Positions 1 through 5,344 of a stretch of DNA of 5,624 nt are shown one piece after another. Source of the stretch: Nitrososphaerota archaeon (GTDB taxonomy: Archaea > Thermoproteota > Nitrososphaeria > Nitrososphaerales > Gagatemarchaeaceae); contig PLCG01000046.1 in the NCBI GenBank assembly GCA_003135575.1, positions 9,345-14,968 on the forward strand, read 5' to 3'. The notes beneath the pieces are model-generated. The model ran no database searches. It saw only the letters and a program-made list of their open reading frames with translations, and had not been told where the DNA came from. Position 1 is the first letter of the stretch. Every line of letters begins with the position of its first letter. Both the position numbers and the translations under genes were made by a program.

Positions 1-54
1 GCGGGATCATCGGCAACGCCCCCTAGAGTTTCCAGGCCAAAGGCCGTCTCAGGC

Positions 55-60
55 TTTATA
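55..60 (+). promoter_or_regulatory. Archaeal TATA box (box A) of the HMG-CoA reductase gene
   Basis: TTTATA stands out in a GC-rich leader. Its centre lies about 34 nt before the ATG at 92. With the usual archaeal offset of about 26 nt, transcription would start near 83-85, giving a leader of under 10 nt. There is no Shine-Dalgarno sequence before the ATG, which fits a nearly leaderless mRNA. The upstream GTG at 62 would lie before the transcript start, so this element also helps choose the gene start. Confidence 0.7.
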
Positions 61-91
61 CGTGGTCGGGCCGGAAGGGCTTGGAACAAGA

Positions 92-1363
92 ATGCAGGGG
101 AGTTCGGAGATTCCGGGGTTCTACAAGCTGAGCATGCAGGACAGGCTCAAGCTGTTGCAGAAGCTCGCCGGTCTCACAGATGAGGAGGTGGTTACCCTCG
201 GCAACACGGGAGGGCTGCCCAGCGACATCGCGAATAGGATGATCGAGAACGTGGTCGGCGGGATGACGCTTCCCCTCGGGATGGCGACGAACTTCCTCGT
301 CAACGGCAAGGACTACGTCGTGCCCATGGCCCTGGAGGAGCCGTCGGTGGTGGCCGCGGCGAGCAACGCCGCAAAGATAGCGAGGGTCAAGGGAGGTTTC
401 AAGGTCACAAACACAGGCCCGGTGATGATCGGGCAGATCCAGACGGTGGGCGTCCCAGACCCGAATGGCGCCGCGAAGAAGATTGCGGCGAAGAAGAAGG
501 AGCTGCTGGCGAAGGCCAACGAGCAGGACCCGATGCTCGTCTCCCTCGGCGGCGGGGCGAAGGACCTCAACGTGAAGGTCATCGAGACGATAAAGGGGCC
601 GATGGTGATCGTGGAGCTCTTCGTCAATTGCGGCGACGCGATGGGCGCAAATGCCGTGAACACGATGGCCGAGGCGGTCGCGCCGATGGTCGAGGAGATC
701 AGCGCGGGCAGGGTCTACCTCAGGATCATCTCGAACCTGGCCGACAAGAGGCTGGTCAGGGCGACGGCGGTCTTCGACAAGGAGGCTCTTGGAGGCGAGG
801 AGGTGGTGGAGGGGATAGTCTATGCCTACGCCTTCGCGGACGCCGACCCCTACCGGTGCGCGACGCACAACAAGGGCATAATGAACGGGGTCATCGCCGT
901 GGCGCTCGCATGCGGCCAGGACACCCGGGCGTTGGAGGCGGGCGCGCACAGCTACGCGGCGCGCTCGGGCGCCTACAAGCCGCTCACAACATGGAAGGAG
1001 AACAAGGACAGGGACCTCGTCGGGACACTCGAGATGCCGATGGCGGTAGGCCTCGTGGGGGGCGCGGCGAAGGTGCATCCCGCGGCCAAGGCCAACGTGA
1101 AGATATTGGGCCTAAAGTCCGCGATCGAGCTGGCCGAGGTCATGGGCGCGGTGGGGTTGGCGCAGAACTTCGCTGCGCTGCGCGCCCTCGCGTCGGAGGG
1201 CATCCAGAAGGGCCACATGAAGCTCCACGCGCGCTCGCTTGCGATGAGCGCCGGCGCCAAGGGCGAGCAGGTGGACGTGATCGCGGAGAAGATGATAGCT
1301 GAGAAGAAGATCCGCTTCGACAGGGCCAAGGACCTGGTCGAAGAGATCTCCAAGAAGAGATAG
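92..1363 (+). CDS. mvaA: Class II hydroxymethylglutaryl-CoA reductase
   Basis: Reduces HMG-CoA to mevalonate in the cytoplasm (or the reverse), with NAD(P)H; in an archaeon this is the committed step to isoprenoid ether lipids. The 423 residues align almost end to end with the class II enzyme of Pseudomonas mevalonii as I recall it. The catalytic set is present: Glu83 (LEEPSVVAAA), Lys261 (THNKG), Asp277 (GQDTRA) and His375 (KGHMKLHAR). The ENVVG motif (52-56) and the DAMGAN motif (182-187) are also there. Asp146 in EQDPML matches the P. mevalonii aspartate that selects NADH, so NADH preference is inferred. There is no N-terminal membrane domain. I chose ATG 92 over the longer GTG 62 because MQGSSEIPGF aligns with the family N-terminus without gaps and because a TATA box sits at 55-60. 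Class II enzymes are typical of bacteria and occur in some archaea, so ancient transfer is possible. Confidence 0.96.
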   Translation: MQGSSEIPGFYKLSMQDRLKLLQKLAGLTDEEVVTLGNTGGLPSDIANRMIENVVGGMTLPLGMATNFLVNGKDYVVPMALEEPSVVAAASNAAKIARVKGGFKVTNTGPVMIGQIQTVGVPDPNGAAKKIAAKKKELLAKANEQDPMLVSLGGGAKDLNVKVIETIKGPMVIVELFVNCGDAMGANAVNTMAEAVAPMVEEISAGRVYLRIISNLADKRLVRATAVFDKEALGGEEVVEGIVYAYAFADADPYRCATHNKGIMNGVIAVALACGQDTRALEAGAHSYAARSGAYKPLTTWKENKDRDLVGTLEMPMAVGLVGGAAKVHPAAKANVKILGLKSAIELAEVMGAVGLAQNFAALRALASEGIQKGHMKLHARSLAMSAGAKGEQVDVIAEKMIAEKKIRFDRAKDLVEEISKKR

Positions 1364-1369
1364 TTTCCG

Positions 1370-1819
1370 CTAGACCGCTACTACCGGTTCCTTCGGTTTC
1401 GGGTTCTTTGAGCGCCTCGCGTCATAAAAGTCTAGCACGAGATAGACGTATGCCAATGCCACCTCGAGGTAGATGAGATAGAGGAGGCCTGTCGACTGGA
1501 CTCCAGCGGAGCCGACCGACTTGGGGAGTAGGAGGAAGATATAGGTGAAGAAGGCTATGCTCACGACCCCGCTCCCCAACTTGCCGAAGAGCCATGGGTA
1601 GTCTCCCTTGGAGTAGGCGTTCTGCAGGAAGCCGGTCACGGCGTACAAGGCCCCGAAGAGGATGAACGCTTCCCAGACCTGGTCGGCCGGGGGCAGCTGC
1701 ACATAGGACGACAGGGTCGGCGAGAAGTACTCCAGGAGGTAGGGGAAGGCGATCCCGATGACGACGAACCTCAGCGCAGCGCTCGAGATTCCCTTTGCTA
1801 ACTTCACCAAACCAATCAC
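1370..1819 (-). CDS. Four-helix integral membrane protein, unknown function
   Basis: I do not recognise this 149-residue protein. It shows four likely membrane helices at about residues 12-31, 48-67, 80-98 and 110-131, the last running into a short basic, proline-rich tail (DARRSKNPKPKEP). A charged and aromatic loop lies near 70-79 (SKGDYPWLFG). No catalytic or metal-binding motif is evident. The GTG start at 1819 shares one base with the TAG stop of the gene before it (TAGTG) and has no Shine-Dalgarno sequence, so its translation probably depends on re-initiation after that gene. The two products are therefore likely made together and may interact in the membrane. Its 3' end lies 6 nt from the stop of the convergent HMG-CoA reductase gene. 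The reading frame and helices make it a convincing gene; the function is open. Confidence 0.8.
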   Translation of the reverse strand: MIGLVKLAKGISSAALRFVVIGIAFPYLLEYFSPTLSSYVQLPPADQVWEAFILFGALYAVTGFLQNAYSKGDYPWLFGKLGSGVVSIAFFTYIFLLLPKSVGSAGVQSTGLLYLIYLEVALAYVYLVLDFYDARRSKNPKPKEPVVAV

Positions 1820-2298
1820 TACTGGGGGAAGCTCACCGTGATCGTCCAGTACTGGCCCTCAGCGAGCGACATGGTCCCACCTATGCCGACCCTCTGCCCC
1901 TGCAGCTGAGAGACGACACTGCTGGGCACGTCCATGGAGATGTGGAGCTGCCCGGACTGGAAGGGGTCCAGCTGCAGGGAGGCGGGTTGGGTCTGGTAGA
2001 TCGTCTGGTTATTGACGATGAGTTTGAGGAGGAGGCTCGCGCTCCCCGGGAGGGGCCAGTTGTTGAACGCCGTGACGGCGATGTCGTGGGGCCCCGCCAG
2101 CGTCGAGCTGTTGTGGAAGAACGACAGCTGAGAATTGATCGAGTTCAGATCGATCCCGAGGCCCAACGGCTGCTGCTGGGTCAAGAACTGGGGTGACACC
2201 GCTCCGAGGATAGGCCCCGCGACCACCACCATGATGAGTATCGAGACCACTAGGGAGGCGGCCCTGACGACGTACTTGGCCGCTCGGATTCCGTTCAA
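1819..2298 (-). CDS. Membrane-anchored protein with extracytoplasmic beta-rich domain, unknown function
   Basis: This 159-residue protein has a basic N-terminus (R5, K8, R12), one hydrophobic segment at about 13-34, and a polar remainder. The pattern suggests an anchor or uncleaved signal with the rest outside the cell. Residues 36-159 alternate hydrophobic and polar positions with many Ser, Thr, Gln and Asn, as in an all-beta fold. The run AVTAFNNWPLPGSASLLLKL (74-93) and the later DVPSSVV recall LEA type 2 (WHy) or immunoglobulin-like domains, but this is impression only. Two N-glycosylation sequons are visible (N63-S-S and N97-Q-T), which fits export. Translation starts at TTG 2298: no ATG, GTG or TTG lies between it and the in-frame stop upstream, and a later start would remove the basic end. 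It is the first gene of the leftward pair. Confidence 0.8.
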   Translation of the reverse strand: MNGIRAAKYVVRAASLVVSILIMVVVAGPILGAVSPQFLTQQQPLGLGIDLNSINSQLSFFHNSSTLAGPHDIAVTAFNNWPLPGSASLLLKLIVNNQTIYQTQPASLQLDPFQSGQLHISMDVPSSVVSQLQGQRVGIGGTMSLAEGQYWTITVSFPQ

Positions 2299-2326
2299 CC
2301 TGTTGCTGTCCGCCTGTAGTTGCCGG

Positions 2327-2350
2327 TTCGACTATAATACGATTGTCGAA
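2327..2350. repeat. Imperfect palindrome, possible operator
   Basis: TTCGAC (2327-2332) and GTCGAA (2345-2350) are exact inverted repeats with a 12-bp spacer. Two further inner positions (2334-2335 with 2342-2343) also pair across the centre. The palindrome encloses the leftward TATA candidate in the divergent region, a position where a dimeric repressor could block that promoter. A 6-bp half-site can arise by chance, so the regulatory role is inference. Confidence 0.35.
2332..2340 (-). promoter_or_regulatory. Candidate TATA element for the leftward gene pair
   Basis: On the minus strand this reads GTATTATAG, the most AT-rich stretch upstream of the TTG at 2298. Its centre is about 38 nt from the start codon, which predicts a leader of about 12 nt. 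It could also serve rightward transcription, since it is AT-rich on both strands, but a better rightward candidate lies nearer the exporter. Confidence 0.4.
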
Positions 2351-2409
2351 GCCTGGACCATGTTTAGCGAGGGTCGATTCCGAGGCGAGAGCGAATCAGG
2401 CGCGTCCCC

Positions 2410-2418
2410 ATTAAAATA
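2410..2418 (+). promoter_or_regulatory. Candidate TATA box of the ABC exporter operon
   Basis: ATTAAAATA lies in a GC-rich surrounding, centred about 45 nt before the TTG at 2459. The usual 26-nt offset puts the transcript start near 2440 and leaves a leader of about 19 nt. No purine-rich BRE is obvious just upstream, which lowers confidence. Confidence 0.5.
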
Positions 2419-2458
2419 GCACTCAATACGAAAGCCGAAAACGTCGCGTGGGAAAAGG

Positions 2459-3388
2459 TTGGACCAGCTAGTCACGGAGAAGCTCACCAAGCGCTACGGC
2501 GGCAAGACGTTGGCCCTTCAGGAGGTCAGCCTCAGCGCCCCGTCGTCGGGCATCTTCGCCCTCATCGGGAGGAACGGCGCTGGGAAGACGACCCTCGTGA
2601 GGATCCTCGCGACGGAGCTGGCTCCCACTTCAGGGAGCGCCTCGATCAACGGCATCGACGTCGTGAAGGAGGACAAGAAGCTCCGTGAGAGGATCGCCAT
2701 CGTCCCCCAGGAGGCCAGGACGATCTCTTGGATGACCCCGAAGCAGTCCGCGCTCGCCTACCTCATGTGGAGGGGCTTCGGGCACTCGGAGGCCAAGAAG
2801 AGGGCCGAGGAGTCGCTCGGCAGGCTGAAGCTCGACAAGTACGCGGACACGCTCAACCGTTCGCTCTCAGGCGGGACCAAGAGGAAGGTCCTCGCTGCGA
2901 TGGTGCTGGCCTCGGAAGCGGACATAGTCTTCCTAGACGAGCCTACCACTGGCCTCGACCCCATCTCGAGGAGGGACTTTTGGGACATACTTCGCGAGCT
3001 CGCCAAGGACCGGTTCATCTTCCTCACGACCCACTACCTGGAGGAGGCCGAGCAGCTCGCCGACACTCTGGGGATACTTGGAGAGGGGCGCCTCGTAGCA
3101 ATCGGCTCCGTCCCGTCTATCCGCGGGAGGATTAGATACCAATACAGCATCAAGCTGCCACCGAAGGTCCCCGTCCCGGGCGTCTCCAAAGGGGAGGTCA
3201 TCACGGGAAGGAACGGCGAGGTCCAGATCCTCACGAACGAGGACGAGGCCTTCGCGATATCCAGGAGCCTCTCGGTCGCTGGGACGAGGTTCTCGATAAG
3301 CCCGGTCTCGCTCGACGACATATTCTTCCAGCTGGTGGGCGAGCCGACCCAACGGGAGCAGGAGGCGGCGACGCCCGGAGAGGAGTGA
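2459..3388 (+). CDS. ABC-2 type transporter ATP-binding protein
   Basis: The cytoplasmic ATPase of an ABC exporter, it hydrolyses ATP to drive the membrane partner encoded next. All nucleotide-binding motifs are intact: Walker A GRNGAGKTT (37-45), Q-loop Gln84, signature LSGGTKRK (136-143), Walker B IVFLDE (156-161), D-loop GLDP (165-168) and switch His192 in TTHYLEEAE. The signature has Thr where many relatives have Met or Gln. Residues about 220-295 form the C-terminal extension common in drug, polysaccharide and Nod-factor type ABC-2 ATPases, ending with SPVSLDDIFFQLVG, like the PSLEDVFLELTG end of DrrA-like proteins. The last 15 residues are acidic and probably disordered. TTG 2459 is the only start between the upstream in-frame stop (2417-2419) and the first conserved strand. 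The substrate cannot be read from the sequence; drug or lipid-like molecules are family precedents. Confidence 0.95.
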   Translation: MDQLVTEKLTKRYGGKTLALQEVSLSAPSSGIFALIGRNGAGKTTLVRILATELAPTSGSASINGIDVVKEDKKLRERIAIVPQEARTISWMTPKQSALAYLMWRGFGHSEAKKRAEESLGRLKLDKYADTLNRSLSGGTKRKVLAAMVLASEADIVFLDEPTTGLDPISRRDFWDILRELAKDRFIFLTTHYLEEAEQLADTLGILGEGRLVAIGSVPSIRGRIRYQYSIKLPPKVPVPGVSKGEVITGRNGEVQILTNEDEAFAISRSLSVAGTRFSISPVSLDDIFFQLVGEPTQREQEAATPGEE

Positions 3389-3390
3389 GG
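3382..3390 (+). promoter_or_regulatory. Ribosome binding site of the permease gene
   Basis: GGAGTGAGG overlaps the TGA stop of the ATPase gene and lies 8 nt before the ATG at 3399. It resembles the archaeal SD consensus GGAGGTGA and shows that the two cistrons are translated from one mRNA. Confidence 0.55.
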
Positions 3391-3398
3391 CTTCCGGC

Positions 3399-4142
3399 AT
3401 GAAGAGGAGCTACTCGAGCCAGCTGATGGCCGCGATCCTCGTCAACTCGGTCTACGAGATGAAGAACTACCCGATCAACCTCGTGAACACCGTGCTCTCC
3501 CCTCTGTCGTTCCTGATCGTGATAACGTTCGTCAGCAAGGGGACGTTGATCGGGCAGGCGATTGAAGGAGGCCTCATCATGAGCATGTTCCAGAGCGGGA
3601 CCGCCCTCCAAGGGGACATCTCGCACCTCAAGAACGACTTTAAGCTCCAGGACATGCTCGTGAGCTCGCCCGCCTCCCCATCGGTCTACGTCTTGGGCAT
3701 GGCGATATCCGAGCTGATCTACGTCGCTCCAGCATTGTTGGTCCTTGTGGTGCTCGGACAGATCTACATCCATCCGAGCGCATTACAGGCCCTCGAGATG
3801 GCGGCCGCGCTCCTTCTAATGTTCGTCACGTCGATCACCATCGGTTTCATGTTCGCGACGCTCTCCAGCGACATAGTGCAGAGCTTCGCCTGGTCGAGGC
3901 TCCTCACGACGATCTTCACCACTGTGACCCCCGTCTACTACCCCCTGACCTACATCCCGCTCCCCTTCAGGTACCTGGCCTACCTCTCGCCCACGACCTA
4001 CGCCGCCGAGATAATGCAGAACGTCGTCGGATACCTGCAAGAGAGCGCAAGCGTCGTCATCACAGACTGGGCGGTCCTCGGCGGGGTGACTGCTGTCCTC
4101 CTCGTCGTCGTGTCGAGGAAGGCCAGATGGAAGGAAACTTAG
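3399..4142 (+). CDS. ABC-2 type transporter permease
   Basis: The membrane half of the exporter, 247 residues, the usual length for ABC-2 (type V) permeases, which normally dimerise. About six membrane helices can be placed near 29-46, 57-72, 98-121, 132-154, 168-190 and 222-239. Two stretches are typical of the family: the amphipathic segment LKNDFKLQDMLVSSPAS (77-93), the counterpart of the KLE-LL-TPVS coupling region, and the motif TPVYYPLTYIP followed by YLSPTTYAAE (177-204) near the last helices. The protein ends in a short basic cytoplasmic tail (SRKARWKET). The gene starts 10 nt after the ATPase stop with its own ribosome binding site, so the two form one operon. No signature identifies the cargo. 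Confidence 0.93.
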   Translation: MKRSYSSQLMAAILVNSVYEMKNYPINLVNTVLSPLSFLIVITFVSKGTLIGQAIEGGLIMSMFQSGTALQGDISHLKNDFKLQDMLVSSPASPSVYVLGMAISELIYVAPALLVLVVLGQIYIHPSALQALEMAAALLLMFVTSITIGFMFATLSSDIVQSFAWSRLLTTIFTTVTPVYYPLTYIPLPFRYLAYLSPTTYAAEIMQNVVGYLQESASVVITDWAVLGGVTAVLLVVVSRKARWKET

Positions 4143-4162
4143 GCCCGCCTATCTCGTAATCC

Positions 4163-4167
4163 TTTAA
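4163..4167 (+). promoter_or_regulatory. Candidate TATA box of the hydrolase operon
   Basis: TTTAA within CCTTTAACC is the only AT-rich run in the 53-nt gap after the permease. Its centre is about 31 nt before the TTG at 4196, so transcription would start at or just before the start codon, giving a leaderless or nearly leaderless message. This agrees with the absence of an SD sequence there. Confidence 0.5.
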
Positions 4168-4195
4168 CCGCCCTGGGTGCGAATCCTCGGACGTC

Positions 4196-4978
4196 TTGGC
4201 TCACCAGCAATATCGGACCGACATGTATGAGGGGATGCTCGCGGAGACGGTGATGATGAAGGGATTCAACGGCGACACCATCAACGCCTACTTCGCCCGG
4301 CCGCTCGGGCCTGGGCCTTTCCCCGGCGTGGTTCTCATCCACCACATCCCCGGATGGGACGAGTGGTATCGCGAGGCCACGCGAAGGTTCGCGCACCACG
4401 GCTACATGGCGCTCAGCCCCAACATCTACTACAGGGTTGGCCATGGATCGCCGGAGGATGTCGCCGCGAAGGTCCGTTCCGAGGGTGGTGTCGCGGACGA
4501 CCAGGTGGTTGGAGACGCTGCTGGAGCAAGAGACTTTCTTAGCGCTCTTCCGACGAACAACGGCAAGGTCGGCGTCTTCGGGACATGCTCGGGAGGGCGC
4601 CATGCATTCCTCGCGGCATGCAGGAGCAAGGGCTTCAGCGCAGCTGTGGAGTGCTGGGGAGGGAGGGTCGTGATGGCTCCGCAGGAGCTCGCCCCCAAGA
4701 CTCCCGTGGCTCCGATCGACTACACGAAGGACCTCTCGTGTCCGTTGCTGGGCTTGTTCGGGCAGGAGGACACGGCGCCCTCACCCCAGCAGGTGGCCCA
4801 GCACGAGAAGGTGCTGAAGAAGTTCGGGAAGCAATACGAGTTCCACACGTATCCGAACGCGGGGCACGGCTTCTTCTACTATCACAGGCCTGCTTACAGG
4901 CAGGAGCAGGCCGTCGACGGCTGGAACAAGGTCTTCGCGTTCCTGGAGAAGAACCTCGGGACGGCAGGGAGTTCCTAG
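4196..4978 (+). CDS. Dienelactone hydrolase family alpha/beta hydrolase
   Basis: A cytoplasmic alpha/beta hydrolase of the COG0412 family, 260 residues, cleaving an ester or lactone of unknown identity. The catalytic triad is Cys131 in the nucleophile elbow GTCSGG, Asp192 in FGQEDTAPSP and His224 in YPNAGHGFF. Compared with the Pseudomonas chlorocatechol-pathway enzyme, Arg80 (NIYYR) keeps one substrate-carboxylate arginine. However, the glutamate that primes the cysteine (Glu36, in QEIFG) is replaced by His50 (HHIPG), and the second binding arginine (Arg206) aligns with Tyr228. A true dienelactone substrate is therefore doubtful. No aromatic-degradation genes are nearby. The start is taken as TTG 4196, matching a TATA-like element at 4163-4167; ATG 4223 (residue 10) is a real alternative. 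The small protein gene downstream begins 12 nt after this stop. Confidence 0.92.
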   Translation: MAHQQYRTDMYEGMLAETVMMKGFNGDTINAYFARPLGPGPFPGVVLIHHIPGWDEWYREATRRFAHHGYMALSPNIYYRVGHGSPEDVAAKVRSEGGVADDQVVGDAAGARDFLSALPTNNGKVGVFGTCSGGRHAFLAACRSKGFSAAVECWGGRVVMAPQELAPKTPVAPIDYTKDLSCPLLGLFGQEDTAPSPQQVAQHEKVLKKFGKQYEFHTYPNAGHGFFYYHRPAYRQEQAVDGWNKVFAFLEKNLGTAGSS

Positions 4979-4982
4979 GAGG
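4977..4982 (+). promoter_or_regulatory. Strong Shine-Dalgarno of the small Cys protein gene
   Basis: AGGAGG overlaps the TAG stop of the hydrolase (4976-4978) and sits 8 nt before the ATG at 4991. It is the clearest ribosome binding site in the window. It fixes the start of the small gene and links its translation to the hydrolase message. Confidence 0.75.
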
Positions 4983-4990
4983 CTCTGGGC

Positions 4991-5317
4991 ATGTGCACGG
5001 GTCTGGTCCAAAAGGCGAAGGTCACCGGCGCAGGCAAAGCCCCGGAGGGCTGGTTCAAGCTCGACGAGGTGAGCGTCACGTACGACTGCTCTTACCACAC
5101 GTCGATGCCCTTGGGTGTGAACATCGACTTCTTCAATGAGAAGGAAGGCCTCGGCGCCAGGGTCGCCGTGGAACTCAGCCCAAGGTCTGCGATGGACCTC
5201 GTTCACGCCATCATGGAGTCGCTCCATAGCGCGGGGATCGACCCGGGCGAAGCTGCGCTCGGTCTGGCCCCGGCTGCGGCTACCTCATCGGCCTCGACGC
5301 CACCGAATCGACAATAA
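4991..5317 (+). CDS. Small conserved-looking cytoplasmic protein, unknown function
   Basis: This protein has 108 residues, with no signal peptide or membrane segment. Residues 1-80 look like a compact alpha/beta domain: a start MCTGLV, then GWFKLDEVSVTYDCSYH (20-36), a strand GVNIDFFNE (42-50), ARVAVELS (56-63) and a helix SAMDLVHAIMESLHSAG (66-82). The tail 83-108 is rich in Ala, Ser and Pro and probably disordered. From memory the MCT start, the GWF motif, the Y-x-x-x-H element and the NIDF strand resemble a family of roughly 90-residue bacterial proteins filed under a domain of unknown function (possibly DUF6295); I cannot verify this. Cys2, Cys33 and His36 could bind a metal or react as thiols, which is speculation. 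The strong ribosome binding site and the 12-nt gap place it in one operon with the hydrolase. Confidence 0.8.
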   Translation: MCTGLVQKAKVTGAGKAPEGWFKLDEVSVTYDCSYHTSMPLGVNIDFFNEKEGLGARVAVELSPRSAMDLVHAIMESLHSAGIDPGEAALGLAPAAATSSASTPPNRQ

Positions 5318-5344
5318 GGAGCGGGTAGCGCTGACGCGCGGCGC

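Noticed and set aside
1..26. Possible C-terminal end of an upstream gene in frame 3 (GIIGNAP then TAG at 24-26)
   Set aside because: Only eight codons including the stop are visible. The reductase frame is also open here and a minus-strand ATG lies at 8-10, so none of the readings can be preferred.
56..1078. Long minus-strand open frame (340 codons) opposite the HMG-CoA reductase gene
   Set aside because: Its translation is Arg, His and Leu-rich low-complexity sequence with no recognisable motif; it is the GC-rich antisense shadow of a gene with intact catalytic motifs.
628..1302. Plus-strand 224-codon frame inside the reductase gene
   Set aside because: Gly and Arg-rich out-of-frame translation, fully inside a well-supported gene.
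2376..2397. Short inverted repeat GATTC/GAATC in the divergent region
   Set aside because: Five-base arms with a 12-base spacer and no extension are within chance expectation.
1795..2419. Plus-strand open frames over the leftward anchored-protein gene, extending into the intergenic region
   Set aside because: They have no hydrophobic pattern or motif and oppose a gene with a clear anchor and sequons. The 19-codon remnant starting at ATG 2360 ends over the exporter's TATA element.
3231..3773. Minus-strand 180-codon frame across the ATPase-permease junction
   Set aside because: Arg, Asp and His-rich antisense translation overlapping two well-supported genes.
4585..5139. Plus-strand 184-codon frame spanning the hydrolase and small-protein genes
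   Set aside because: Gly and Arg-rich shadow; it crosses a clear stop, SD and start arrangement at 4976-4993.
5318..5344. GC-rich spacer (GCGC repeats) before the ligase as a terminator hairpin
   Set aside because: No stable stem with a following T-run can be drawn, and the spacing favours read-through.
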